64,000 bases of DNA from Candidatus Anammoximicrobium sp. (GTDB lineage: Bacteria; Planctomycetota; Planctomycetia; Pirellulales; Pirellulaceae). Both the position numbers and the translations under genes were made by a program. The notes beneath the pieces are model-generated. The model had not been told where the DNA came from, did not search any database, and saw nothing but the letters and a program-made list of their open reading frames with translations. This document shows, piece after piece, positions 17,579-26,523 of the stretch (position 1 is its first letter; each line of letters begins with the position of its first letter). Location of the stretch: positions 1-64,000 of the forward strand of contig JAAYYU010000161.1 in assembly GCA_012515235.1 (NCBI GenBank). Reading direction: 5' to 3'.

Positions 17579-17622
17579 GGCGCGGGTGCGAACTCGAACC
17601 CCAGGGAATTGACACCCGCGCC
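17579..17622. repeat. 10-bp inverted repeat in the divergent promoter region
   Basis: GGCGCGGGTG at 17579-17588 and CACCCGCGCC at 17613-17622 are perfectly complementary with a 24-base loop. It sits between the divergent cyclase and HEAT-repeat genes, 59 bases before the latter. It may be an operator or a structured leader; no T-run follows. Confidence 0.4.
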
Positions 17623-17680
17623 GCGTCGCGGTACGACTGGGCATGGAACTACCGGTTCACTCATTGACGGAGACGCTCCG

Positions 17681-20110
17681 ATGACGGTTCATCAACTGGC
17701 CGCCCTCTTCCTTTCGCTGGGTGCGCTGGCCGTGGCCTCGGCGGCCAGCGGCCAACAAGCCGCAGACCCTTACGCGGAAGCCCTCGGCTACCAAACCGGT
17801 CAACCCCGCACGGCGTTGGCGGCGATCGAGGCGGAGCTTCGCGCGGCTAGTCCCGCCCAGTTGCCGGAGTTGGAGGACAAGCTGCTGAAGATCCTGCAGT
17901 CCTCCCAAGCCAGCACGGACGCCAAGGCCTGGGTCTGCCGGCAGCTTCGGCACATGGGATCGGAGAAATCGGCCGCCGCGCTCGCGGGACTGCTCGCCGA
18001 GGGACAACTGGAAACCATCGCCCGTTGGGCGCTGCAGAGCATTCCCGGCGAGCAGGTGGACGCGGCGCTGCGCGCGGCGCTGGACGCCGTGCCCACCGAC
18101 CTCAAGGCCGGCGTGCTACAGACCATCGGCGCGCGCCGCGACCGTCACGCCGTGGCCGTCGTCGCGCGGCTGGCCGGCGACCCGAATCCGGCCGTGGCCG
18201 AAGCGGCCCTGTACGCCCTGGGCCAGATCGGCGGCGCCGACGCGCTGGCGGCGATCCAGACGGCGACGGTCCCGCCCGGCTTGCAGCAATACCGTCAGCA
18301 CGCTGTCCTGCGGTGCGCCGAACGACTGGCCGACGACGGGCAAGCGGCCGAATCCGCCAAGCTTTACCGCCGGGTGTTCGGCGACGCGGACGACGACGCG
18401 GTCATCAGGACGGCCGCCCTGCGCGGGGTCCTGCTGGCCGAAAAGGCGCAGGCCGCCGACTTCGCCATCGCGGCTCTGCAGGACGGCGACGCGGGTCTGC
18501 GGATGTCGGCTGCCAAGCTGGTGTGCGAAGGAGGCTGCCCGAAGCTGATCGGCGCCGTGTTTGCCAGTCTCCCGACGCTGCCCGCCGCGACTCAGGCCGC
18601 CCTGTTGGAACTGGTCAACGATCCGACAGCCCTGCCGGCCGTGACGGAAGCGGCAAGACGCGGCGACGAGGCCGTGCGCGCGGCGGCGCTGGGCGCGTTG
18701 GGCCGCGTGGGCGATGCGGCCAGCGTCGCCTTGTTGCTGGAAACCGCTACCGGCGACCGCGGCGCACCGCAGGCGGCCGCAAGGCAAAGTCTGGCGCGGG
18801 TGCGGGGCGCCGAAGTGGATGCCACGCTGGCCGCAGCCGCGCAGGCTGGTGAATTGCGGCAAAGGACGGAGGCGATTCGCGCGTTGGCCGCACGCAGCGT
18901 CCTGTCCGCGACTCCCGTGCTGCTGAAGCTTGCCGAGGACGCCGACGAAGCGATCCGGATCGAGGCCTGGCGCGCCTTGGGCGATTTGGCCTCTGCCCAG
19001 ACCCTGCCGGCGCTGGTCAAGCTGCTGGCGGCGGCCCCCTCGGCGGGCCAGCGGCAGGCGGCCGAGCAGGCCCTGATCGCCGTGTGTCAGCGGGCCCCAG
19101 ACCCTGACTCGGCAGCCGCGAGCGTGTCGGCCGGCCTGCCGGGAGCCATCGCGGACGTCCGCGGTCCGTTGCTCCGCGTCCTGGCCCGCGTCCCGTCCGA
19201 TCGCTCGCTGGAGGTCCTGCGAGCCGCGGCCCAGGACGCCGATCCCGCCGTCCGCGACACGGCGATCCGCGGCCTGGCCGACTGGCCCGACGCCCGAGCC
19301 ATCGCCGACTTGCCGCAGATTGCCCGCACGGCGGAAAGCCTGCCGCACAAGGTGCTGGCCCTGCGCGGGCTGATCCGCATGGCGGGACTGCCCGGCGGCC
19401 GAGCCCCGGCGGAAACGGCCGCCTTGCTGGGCGAAGCGCTGACGCTGGCCCCGCGGCCCGAAGAGAAGAAAGCGGCGCTGGCCGCACTGGGAGACGTCGC
19501 CCATCCTGCGGCCTTGGAACTGGCCGGCAGCTGCCTGACGGACAAAGACCTGGAAGTCGAGGCGGCGGTGGCGGTCGTCAAGATCGCCAAGAGGGTCCAA
19601 AGCGGCCATCCCGACCGGGCCAAGGCGGCGGTCCAGAGAATTCTTGAGCTTGCCACCAAGCCCGCCGCGCGCCAAGTGGCCGAAAGCGCCTGGTTCGTGA
19701 TCGGCTCGTTGCTGAACGTCGCCCCGCAAGGCAAGGCCAGCAGTCCCGACGACGTGGAAAAGGACGGCGCCGCCAGCGGCGATCAGGCCGCGATCGACGG
19801 CAACCCGGCAACGTACTGGGACGAAGCCGACGGCAATCGCCTGTACCGGCTGGTCGTCACCCTGCCGCAGCCCGAACGGATCGCCGCGATCAGCGTCATG
19901 GGCTACGAGCAGCACCGCTTCGCGCCGCGGGACTTCGAGATCATCTGCGACGGCAAGACCGTCCAGAAGATCGAAAGCGCCCAGTACGAGGACAATGTGC
20001 TGGTCGTCAAGCTGGACCCGGTGACTTGCACCACGATCGAATTGAAGATCACCGGCTGTTACGGAGGCTCGCCCGCCATCCGGGAGTTGGGGATCTATCG
20101 ACCTCAGTAG
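17681..20110 (+). CDS. Exported HEAT-repeat protein with C-terminal F5/8C (discoidin) domain
   Basis: This 809-residue protein has a signal peptide (about residues 1-24). A long array of Ala/Leu-rich HEAT-type helical repeats follows to about residue 680 (for example ADPAVRDTAIRGLADW, DEAIRIEAWRALGDL). The last 120 residues form a discoidin-like beta-sandwich: IDGNPATYWDEADG, PERIAAISVMGY and AIRELGIY. HEAT solenoids usually bind proteins and F5/8C domains usually bind glycans, so a scaffold or glycan-binding role outside the cytoplasm is inferred; no catalytic residues are seen. ATG at 17681 begins the signal peptide. It is divergent from the cyclase gene. Confidence 0.85.
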   Translation: MTVHQLAALFLSLGALAVASAASGQQAADPYAEALGYQTGQPRTALAAIEAELRAASPAQLPELEDKLLKILQSSQASTDAKAWVCRQLRHMGSEKSAAALAGLLAEGQLETIARWALQSIPGEQVDAALRAALDAVPTDLKAGVLQTIGARRDRHAVAVVARLAGDPNPAVAEAALYALGQIGGADALAAIQTATVPPGLQQYRQHAVLRCAERLADDGQAAESAKLYRRVFGDADDDAVIRTAALRGVLLAEKAQAADFAIAALQDGDAGLRMSAAKLVCEGGCPKLIGAVFASLPTLPAATQAALLELVNDPTALPAVTEAARRGDEAVRAAALGALGRVGDAASVALLLETATGDRGAPQAAARQSLARVRGAEVDATLAAAAQAGELRQRTEAIRALAARSVLSATPVLLKLAEDADEAIRIEAWRALGDLASAQTLPALVKLLAAAPSAGQRQAAEQALIAVCQRAPDPDSAAASVSAGLPGAIADVRGPLLRVLARVPSDRSLEVLRAAAQDADPAVRDTAIRGLADWPDARAIADLPQIARTAESLPHKVLALRGLIRMAGLPGGRAPAETAALLGEALTLAPRPEEKKAALAALGDVAHPAALELAGSCLTDKDLEVEAAVAVVKIAKRVQSGHPDRAKAAVQRILELATKPAARQVAESAWFVIGSLLNVAPQGKASSPDDVEKDGAASGDQAAIDGNPATYWDEADGNRLYRLVVTLPQPERIAAISVMGYEQHRFAPRDFEIICDGKTVQKIESAQYEDNVLVVKLDPVTCTTIELKITGCYGGSPAIRELGIYRPQ

Positions 20111-20135
20111 GACACGTTCGCCGACCTGTTGCTTC

Positions 20136-20321
20136 GCCACCACGCTGCTCGCCAGCGTGGGGCGATGTTCAGAACCAGCCGGCCGCGTCCAACCGGTCGC
20201 CGTCTTCCACCGGTCACGGTTCTGGTCTTGAACATCGCTCGACGGAGGCAAGCTCCGCCGTGGCGGGGCTCGCCGTTGGCCGAGACCCCGCCGCTTTTGT
20301 CCAGCGTGTGCTCCTCCTGGA
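20136..20321 (+). repeat. Palindromic intergenic repeat, copy 2
   Basis: It starts with the hairpin unit at 20136-20160. The part 20205-20264 matches the reverse complement of 23131-23190 at 57 of 60 positions. Weaker similarity (CGCTTTTGTCCAGCGT and CCTCCTGGA) continues to 20321. Confidence 0.85.
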
Positions 20322-20340
20322 CAAACCCTTCTGGTTCCTT

Positions 20341-20431
20341 GCACCAAACGGTTTTTTGTACGCCTGACCCCTGATCCGGAAGCCGTTGCATCTCAACCTG
20401 AACGTCCAGCGTTCCCCATACCGTTTGGTGC
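20341..20431. repeat. Short element bounded by inverted GCACCAAACGG
   Basis: GCACCAAACGG at 20341-20351 and CCGTTTGGTGC at 20421-20431 are perfect 11-base inverted ends. The same pair bounds 49202-49420, and both intervals contain GCCTGACCCC. This suggests a small non-autonomous element family. Confidence 0.65.
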
Positions 20432-20455
20432 TTGTTCCAGAATCGTTTTGGTCGC

Positions 20456-21310
20456 CTACTTGCCCATCTTGCGGAAGTTCTGGATTGCGCGGCGCACGTC
20501 GTCCAGGGCCTGCTGTCCGGCGCGGCCTTCCTCCTCGATGATGTACCGCTTCGTGCCGCCGATCGTCTCGCAGATCTCAAAAACTTCCTTCCAATTGACC
20601 GCGCCTTCGCCGAACACGGCCCCCGGCTTGCCGCCGTGGTCCTTGATATGGATGCTGACCGAGCGGCCGGGGAACTTCTTGAGCATAGCGACCGGATCGC
20701 CGCCGCCGCCCAGGCAGTTGCCGATATCGAGTTGCAGCAGGACGTCGGGGTTGGTGTTTTCGCCGAACAGTTCCCAAGCCGTGCGGCCATCCACTTTGGC
20801 AAAGTCACCGCCGTGGCAGTGATAGCCGATCTTCATCCCGTGCGGAGCCAATTTCTTTGACAGGTCGTTGAATTGTTTGCCCGTCTCGATGATCGCCTGC
20901 AGCGAAGCCAGGCTCTTGTGGGGAAGCGAGGCGATGATCAGGTACGGCGTCCCGATCACCTTGTGGATGTCGACCGTTTTCTGAAACGCCTCGCCCTGCA
21001 GGGCCGGCAAGCCCATGTGCATTCCGCAACTCTTCAGGCCGTTGTCGTCCAGCAGCTTGCGCCACGCGGCGGCATCGTAACCGTAGTAGCTGTGCGCCAG
21101 TTCGACGGCGTCGTAGCCCATCTTGGCAACGGCCTGCAGCACCCTCGGCAGCTCTTTTTCGCACAGCTGCCGGACGGACCAGAGTTCCAGTCCGAGCGGG
21201 ATTTTCTTTGCCGGAGCGGCGACGGCAGTCGGCGTCAGGCGGGTTCCCAAAATCGAGGCGGCGGCCGCGCCGGCACTCAACTGCAACATTTGTCTTCGCG
21301 AGAGGTTCAT
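20456..21310 (-). CDS. Tat-exported sugar phosphate isomerase/epimerase-like TIM-barrel protein
   Basis: This 284-residue protein has a twin-arginine signal (SRRQMLQL) and an AP-endonuclease-2/xylose-isomerase-like TIM barrel. Likely metal-site segments are YHCHGGDF, LQLDIGNC and SIHIKDHGG. The family isomerises or epimerises sugars or related polyols; the substrate is unknown. Such exported members are common in planctomycetes. ATG at 21310 has AGGAGA upstream and begins the Tat signal. It follows the Gfo/Idh/MocA gene on the same strand, so the two may act on the same oxidised sugar. A 12-bp hairpin lies between them. Confidence 0.88.
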   Translation of the reverse strand: MNLSRRQMLQLSAGAAAASILGTRLTPTAVAAPAKKIPLGLELWSVRQLCEKELPRVLQAVAKMGYDAVELAHSYYGYDAAAWRKLLDDNGLKSCGMHMGLPALQGEAFQKTVDIHKVIGTPYLIIASLPHKSLASLQAIIETGKQFNDLSKKLAPHGMKIGYHCHGGDFAKVDGRTAWELFGENTNPDVLLQLDIGNCLGGGGDPVAMLKKFPGRSVSIHIKDHGGKPGAVFGEGAVNWKEVFEICETIGGTKRYIIEEEGRAGQQALDDVRRAIQNFRKMGK

Positions 21311-21378
21311 GTGTTTCTCCTGGTGTTCAGTCAAGGTAGGAAACAAAGTGATTGCTCGAACCGAGCCGACACGGGCCG

Positions 21379-21413
21379 GCCAAGCCCGGCGGGTTTCGAC
21401 AGCCGGGCTTGGC
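21379..21413. repeat. 12-bp perfect hairpin between isomerase and oxidoreductase genes
   Basis: GCCAAGCCCGGC (21379-21390) and GCCGGGCTTGGC (21402-21413) pair perfectly around an 11-base loop. No T-run follows on the minus strand, so it may be a repeat or a processing signal rather than a terminator. Confidence 0.6.
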
Positions 21414-21457
21414 AAACGACTTGCCGACGGGCGTCACCCTGCCGGCCGTGCGGCGGT

Positions 21458-22882
21458 TCAGATGGTCCAGCCCTTGCGGTACTCGCGCTTGACCAGCGCG
21501 TTGACTTCGGGCACATTCGTACACTTCATGTTGGCCGAGTCCCACTCGACTTTCCTGCCGACGCCGGCGCGGATGGCCAAGCAGCCCAGCAGCACCATTT
21601 CGGTGAGCGGTCCGCCGTAGGAGAAGTCGGAGCAGGCCAGATAGCCCTCCTTGCAGGCATTCAGGAAGTCCTGCTGATGCGGCCCTTTGACGCGGGGCAG
21701 CGTCTTGGGCGGCGACCGGAAGGCCCGGTGCGCCGCTTCCGGGATCATCCGCGGGCTGCCGCCGTAGTCGCCGCAGGCGATGATTCCCTTGTCGCCCACG
21801 AACACAGTGCCGCCGGCCTTCAGGTCCCGGCCGTACTTCTTTTCCAGTTCCAGCACGATCGGCGGGCGGTTTTGGATCCGCAGCGGATTGCCCTCGTCGT
21901 CGGTCTTGGTGGGGTCGGTCTTGTCGTAGTAGCCGTCGTACCAATGGACCTTGACCGGCGGCTGGTTGCCTCGTGCCGGGTAATTCCAGCGGATGACGTT
22001 GCGCAACGGGAACCGTTCCTCGCTGCCGCCTTCCTGCACGAGCGCTTCGACGCTGGTGGGCTGCGACTCGCCCAACTTCAAAGCCCAGAACGGGCCGTCC
22101 AGGTTATGGCAGCCCCAATCGCCCAGCGAGCCGTCGCCAAAGTCCCACCAGCTGCGCCACAGCAACGGGTGCAGTTCGTCGTGATAGTCGCGATAAGGCA
22201 TGGGGCCGATCCACTCTTCCCAGTGCAGTCCGGCCGGCACCGGCTTGGTCGGCAAACGCCCGCCGACGCCGCCGCGGCCGGAGCGGGCCCAGCTGTACGT
22301 CTCCAACACGTTGCCCACGGCGCCCGCCCAGATGTACTCGATCAGCCGCCGGATGCCCTCGCCGCTGTGCCCCTGCTGGCCCAGTTGCGTGACCACCTTG
22401 TACTTCTTGGCCGCCGCCGCCATCAAGCGGACTTCCTCGATCGTATGCGCCAAGGGCTTCTCGACGTACACGTGCTTGCCCAGCGACATGGCGATCATCG
22501 AAGTCAGGAAGTGATGGTGGTCCGGCGCGGCGACGAAGACGACGTCGATTTCCTTGTGGATCTCATCGAACATCTTGCGGTAGTCGTGGAACACTTTCAG
22601 CTTCGCAGGATTCACGTCGGGAGCGTATTCCTTGAGCCAGTTGTTCGTCGTGGCCAGGTGGTTTTCGTCGACGTCGACCAGAGCCACCAGGTTTTCGGTC
22701 ACCGCGGCGCTGAGGCTGGCCAGACCCTGATTCGCACAGCCGATGACGACTGCGTTCAGCTTCGAGTTCGGCGCGCGTTGGCCCAGCAGGTTGGGCGGGG
22801 CGAACACCTGGGAAGCCAAGCCCAGGCCGGCGGCGGCCGCCGTGCCTCGCAGAAACGTCCGACGTGTACACCGTTGCGTCAT
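21458..22882 (-). CDS. Tat-exported Gfo/Idh/MocA family oxidoreductase
   Basis: This 474-residue protein has a twin-arginine signal (CTRRTFLRG). A Rossmann NAD(P) domain (NAVVIGCANQG, ALVDVDENH, VVFVAAPDHHH) and the family motif VYVEKPLAH follow. The C-terminal alpha/beta domain includes WWDFGDGSLGDWGCHNLD, typical of the large exported planctomycete subgroup. Members oxidise or reduce sugars and cyclitols with tightly bound NAD(P); the substrate is unknown. It sits about 150 bases upstream of the sugar-isomerase-like gene on the same strand. Confidence 0.93.
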   Translation of the reverse strand: MTQRCTRRTFLRGTAAAAGLGLASQVFAPPNLLGQRAPNSKLNAVVIGCANQGLASLSAAVTENLVALVDVDENHLATTNNWLKEYAPDVNPAKLKVFHDYRKMFDEIHKEIDVVFVAAPDHHHFLTSMIAMSLGKHVYVEKPLAHTIEEVRLMAAAAKKYKVVTQLGQQGHSGEGIRRLIEYIWAGAVGNVLETYSWARSGRGGVGGRLPTKPVPAGLHWEEWIGPMPYRDYHDELHPLLWRSWWDFGDGSLGDWGCHNLDGPFWALKLGESQPTSVEALVQEGGSEERFPLRNVIRWNYPARGNQPPVKVHWYDGYYDKTDPTKTDDEGNPLRIQNRPPIVLELEKKYGRDLKAGGTVFVGDKGIIACGDYGGSPRMIPEAAHRAFRSPPKTLPRVKGPHQQDFLNACKEGYLACSDFSYGGPLTEMVLLGCLAIRAGVGRKVEWDSANMKCTNVPEVNALVKREYRKGWTI

Positions 22883-23362
22883 AACGCGTCTCCTTTCGTG
22901 AGGGAAGCATCGTGAGGTGGGAGTTTTTCCGTGTGCCTGCTCGGACGCTTCAGCGTGCCAGCAGCGCGGCTGTCTTCAAAAAGTCGCGCTTCTTCCCGAC
23001 GCAGAACCTGGCCCGAGTCGCTATCATGATACCAGCTTTCCGGCCAAATGCGGTAGGGTGGACGCCGTTTCGCAGAAGAAATCTGGTTCCTCCAGGAGGG
23101 AAGGACGCTGGACAAAAGCGATGAGGTCCCGCCACGGCGGAGCTTGCCTCCGTCGGGCGATGTTCAAGACCAGAACCGCGGCCGGTGGAAACTGCGGAGC
23201 GCCTCGGCTTGGCACCCATTTCCGCCGAAACGGGGAGTTATTTCGGCCTCCGTTGCGACAGGGCTGGCAAGATCGGCAGGTTGCCATTTCGCTCCGTCCG
23301 GGCGTGCCGATCGATGCAAGCCACTCAGCGTTTGTTATCATAACGCCACCGGGAGAAAGCTC
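22883..23362. other. Divergent intergenic region with repeat copy 3
   Basis: About 480 bases between the oxidoreductase (-) and the LamG/sialidase-like gene (+). It contains copy 3 of the palindromic repeat and no credible gene. An AT-rich TTGTTATCATAAC stretch about 20 bases before the ATG at 23363 may be part of that gene's leader or promoter. Confidence 0.6.
23091..23190 (-). repeat. Palindromic intergenic repeat, copy 3 (inverted relative to copy 2)
   Basis: 23131-23190 is the near-perfect reverse complement of 20205-20264 (57 of 60). TCCAGGAGG and ACGCTGGACAAAAGCG extend the similarity to 23091. Copies 2 and 3 therefore bracket the isomerase and oxidoreductase genes in opposite orientation. 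Confidence 0.85.
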
Positions 23363-25198
23363 ATGCGATTCATCGTCAGGGTGATTCTTGGCTTCGTCAC
23401 GATCTTGATGGCCGCCGGCGCCGGGGCGCAGGAGCCTGCGGACGGATTGCCGCGGGAGGGGCTGGTGGCGTGCTGGACGTTCGACGACATCCGTGGAGCG
23501 CGCGTCGGAGACGGCTCGGGACACGGCCACGAAGCCACCGTCTTGGGCCAGTTCGAGTTGGCTTCCGGCGTCCGCGGACACTCGTTGCGACTGGACGGGT
23601 CGGCCAGCTACGCCGCCGTGCCGGATGCGGGCGACTTCGACTTCTCCGCCGCTACTTTTTCCATCACGGCCTGGGCGAATGTGTACGCCCTGAACCGCGG
23701 CCAGCAGATGATCGTGGCCAAGAACGTCTACTCGGCTAACCAACGCGAGTGGGGTCTGATGGTGGACCACGACAACCAGTTCCGGTTCTACTTGCAGCAT
23801 GGCGACTGGCGCACGCTGGGGTCGAAGTGCGTGCCGAAGCCGGGCCGCTGGCACCACGTGGCGGTGACCGTGGACGCCGGCAACGCGCGGCTGTACGTCG
23901 ACGGGCGCCTGGAGGGCAAAGCTAGGCTGGGGCCAACGGTCCCCCACACGGCCGCGCCGTTGACCATCGGCGGAGTCAACGACGGGGGCCGGTTGAGACA
24001 GATGTGGCAGGGCGCGCTGGACGACGTGTGCCTGTACGGCCGCGCGCTGAGCCAGGACCAGATCCGGGCGGTGGCCAAGCGGGAAACCACGCCCCACGAA
24101 GTTCCCCAGACGCCGGAACCGTACGTGCTGTGGACAGACGGCCTGCTGCCCGCCAGCGCGGAGATCCCCGTGCTGGAAGGCGTCCGGTTCAGCGTCATTA
24201 AACCGCATGAGCCGCAGCGAGACGGCGGCAACTGGTTGCTCGGCGTCGCCCTGGCCTGGCACGAGGGCAAGCTGTACGCGTCCTACGGATTCAACACGGG
24301 CGCCGAGAACACGGCCAGCGAGCAAGCCCATGTCCGGGTCAGCGAAGACGGCGGAAGGACTTGGGGAGGAATCGTCACCATCGATGCCGGCGAGGGCAAT
24401 CGGGGCGTCAGTCACGGCGTGTTCCTTTCGCATCGAGACAAGTTGTGGGCGTTCCACGGTGCGTTCTACGACGATTTCCAGCGCACGCACACGCGCGCCT
24501 ACGTGCTGGACGAGGCCACGGGCCAGTGGCGGCCCAAGGGCGTGGTGATCGAGGAGGGCTTCTGGCCCATGCAAGAACCGCTGAAGATGCAGGACGGCAA
24601 TTGGATCATGGCCGGGGCGCGGGTCAGCTTTGGCTACCGCCATCTCGCGGGGCACCTGCCCGCCGTCGCCATCAGTCACGGCGAGGACTTCACCCGCTGG
24701 GACCTGGTGGTGATCCCCAGTCACGCCAGCGTTCCGGCCAACTCGATCTGGGGCGAGTCCACGGTGCTGGTGGATGAAACGCGGATCACCAACGTATCGC
24801 GCTGGGGTCGCCCCCTGGCGCTCGCCTCCCACAGCACCGACTCCGGCCGCACCTGGGCGCCGGCCGTCGCCACCAATTTGCCGATGGCGGCCAGCAAACC
24901 CTACTGCGGAACACTCAGCACCGGGCAGAACTATCTGATCGGCACCACGACCGCCGACAGCGGCAACCGCCGTTCGCCGTTGACCATCGCCGTCAGCCGG
25001 CCGGGCCAGAAGGCCTTCTCTCGCGTGTTTGTGATTCGTCACGCCGTGTTCCCCGCCGGGCCGGGACCGTCGCGCGTTGACGCCTCGTTGTGCTATCCGT
25101 ACGCAGTCGAGCACGACGGGCAGTTGTACGTCGGGTACGCCGTCAAGAACTATCGGACCGCCGAATTGGCCGTGATTCCTCTGGAGCAGCTCCGCTGA
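23363..25198 (+). CDS. Exported LamG plus sialidase-like (BNR) protein
   Basis: This 611-residue protein has a signal peptide (about residues 1-22). A LamG/concanavalin-like domain (about 30-230) includes LVACWTFDD, GHSLRLDG and RWHHVAVTVD. The C-terminal part (about 250-611) looks like a sialidase-type beta-propeller with Asp-box-like SEDGGRTW and STDSGRTW. LamG domains bind glycans and BNR propellers often hydrolyse them; the exact substrate cannot be read here. ATG at 23363 begins the signal peptide. The NRAMP-like gene follows 67 bases downstream. Confidence 0.85.
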   Translation: MRFIVRVILGFVTILMAAGAGAQEPADGLPREGLVACWTFDDIRGARVGDGSGHGHEATVLGQFELASGVRGHSLRLDGSASYAAVPDAGDFDFSAATFSITAWANVYALNRGQQMIVAKNVYSANQREWGLMVDHDNQFRFYLQHGDWRTLGSKCVPKPGRWHHVAVTVDAGNARLYVDGRLEGKARLGPTVPHTAAPLTIGGVNDGGRLRQMWQGALDDVCLYGRALSQDQIRAVAKRETTPHEVPQTPEPYVLWTDGLLPASAEIPVLEGVRFSVIKPHEPQRDGGNWLLGVALAWHEGKLYASYGFNTGAENTASEQAHVRVSEDGGRTWGGIVTIDAGEGNRGVSHGVFLSHRDKLWAFHGAFYDDFQRTHTRAYVLDEATGQWRPKGVVIEEGFWPMQEPLKMQDGNWIMAGARVSFGYRHLAGHLPAVAISHGEDFTRWDLVVIPSHASVPANSIWGESTVLVDETRITNVSRWGRPLALASHSTDSGRTWAPAVATNLPMAASKPYCGTLSTGQNYLIGTTTADSGNRRSPLTIAVSRPGQKAFSRVFVIRHAVFPAGPGPSRVDASLCYPYAVEHDGQLYVGYAVKNYRTAELAVIPLEQLR

Positions 25199-25265
25199 GC
25201 GAACGTTCCCCGGCGTGAGGCGAAACAAAAAGACGGCTCCGGACAACTTTTTTCTCCCAGGTGCG

Positions 25266-26516
25266 ATGATGAAGCGAATCCTCCAAGTGCTGCTGGCCGT
25301 GGGGCCGGGGATCTTTGCCATCGGCTATACGGTGGGCACGGGCAGTGTAACGGCGATGGCCAAGGCAGGCAGCCAGTTCGGGATGCAACTGCTCTGGGTG
25401 CTGGCCCTGAGCTGTCTGTTCTCGTGGGTCATGATGGAGGCGGCCGGCCGGTTCGTGCTGGTGACCGGCGACACGGCGGTACACGGCTGTCGGAGACATC
25501 TGCCGGGCGGGAGATGGCTGGCGATCCTGATGGTGATCGGCGTGGTCACCGGGCAGTGGTGTTGCCTGTCGGGCCTGGTGGGGCTTTCGTCCGCGGCCCT
25601 CTACGAGAGTCTGCGCCTGTTCCTTCCGTCGCTGACGGAAAACGCCTACTGGCCCGTGTTGGCGATTGCCGTGACGATCATGGGCCTGATGTACGTCATG
25701 CTCTGGCACGGCGGATATTCGTTTTTCGAGAAGGTGTTGATCTTCTTCGTCACGATCCTGGGCATCTCGTTTATTGTCTCCATGTTCGTTGTGCTGCCGC
25801 CGGTGGGGCAAGTGGCGCGCGGCTTCGTGCCCAGCATCCCCGCGGTCCCCGGCGCGCATCTGATGGTGGCCGCGTTTGTGGGCACGACGATGGCCGCGCC
25901 GACGTTTGTAGTTCGTCCGCTGTTGCTGAAGGCGAAAGGCTGGACGCGTGACAACCTCCGGCAGCAGTCGGTGGACGCCTTGACCGGGGCGGCGCTGATG
26001 TTTGTTGTCAGCGGAGCGGTCATGGCCTGCGCGGCCGGCGCGTTGTTCCGTCGAGGACTGGAAATCAACCAGGTGCTGGACATGGTCCACACCCTCACGC
26101 CGGTGGCGGGAAGGTATGCGGTGGCCCTGTTTCTGGTGGGAACCTTGAGCGCCGGGCTGTCGTCGGTGTTCCCGATCTGCATGGTCGCGCCGCTGTTGAT
26201 CAGCGACTATCGGCGCGGCGAGTTTGACAGCCGCTCGACGCTGTTCCGCGTCCTGTGCGGCCTCGCGTGCGTGCTGGGACTGGCGGTCCCGGTCTTCGGC
26301 GCCAACCCGATTGCGGCGCAGATTGCCACGCAGGTTTCACAGGTCTTCGTCCTGCCGCTGGTGATCGGCGTCTTTTTCGCGCTGCTCAACCACCGCACGC
26401 TGATGGGCTCGCAGCGGGCCGGCTGGTTTCTCAACACGGGCATGACCGTTGCCTTCGCCTTTTCGCTGGTCATGTCGTTCGTCGCCGTGAAAGGCCTGAT
26501 CGGGTTCTTCCGGTGA
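25266..26516 (+). CDS. NRAMP-like integral membrane transporter with altered metal site
   Basis: This 416-residue protein has about 11 hydrophobic segments and the NRAMP fold pattern: GPGIFAIGYTVGTG then AKAGSQFGMQLLWV in TM1-TM2. NRAMP proteins import divalent metals using D-P-G-N in TM1 and M-P-H-N in TM6. Here TM1 reads YTVGTG (residues 21-26) and TM6 reads APTF (211-214), so both ligand motifs are lost. It is probably an NRAMP-superfamily member with another substrate. ATG at 25266 (MM-start) was chosen; the earlier in-frame GTG adds a charged stretch. It sits among carbohydrate genes. Confidence 0.75.
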   Translation: MMKRILQVLLAVGPGIFAIGYTVGTGSVTAMAKAGSQFGMQLLWVLALSCLFSWVMMEAAGRFVLVTGDTAVHGCRRHLPGGRWLAILMVIGVVTGQWCCLSGLVGLSSAALYESLRLFLPSLTENAYWPVLAIAVTIMGLMYVMLWHGGYSFFEKVLIFFVTILGISFIVSMFVVLPPVGQVARGFVPSIPAVPGAHLMVAAFVGTTMAAPTFVVRPLLLKAKGWTRDNLRQQSVDALTGAALMFVVSGAVMACAAGALFRRGLEINQVLDMVHTLTPVAGRYAVALFLVGTLSAGLSSVFPICMVAPLLISDYRRGEFDSRSTLFRVLCGLACVLGLAVPVFGANPIAAQIATQVSQVFVLPLVIGVFFALLNHRTLMGSQRAGWFLNTGMTVAFAFSLVMSFVAVKGLIGFFR

Positions 26517-26523
26517 GCCGGAC

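Larger units (their letters stand above)
20111..20455. other. Repeat-rich intergenic region
   Basis: About 345 bases without a gene separate the convergent HEAT and isomerase genes. It holds copy 2 of the palindromic repeat family (20136-20321) and an inverted GCACCAAACGG pair (20341-20431). Confidence 0.7.

Noticed and set aside
17575-17622. Possible tRNA 3' end (GTTCGAG-like text on the minus strand)
   Set aside because: T-arm stems do not pair and no cloverleaf could be built; only a simple inverted repeat is supported.
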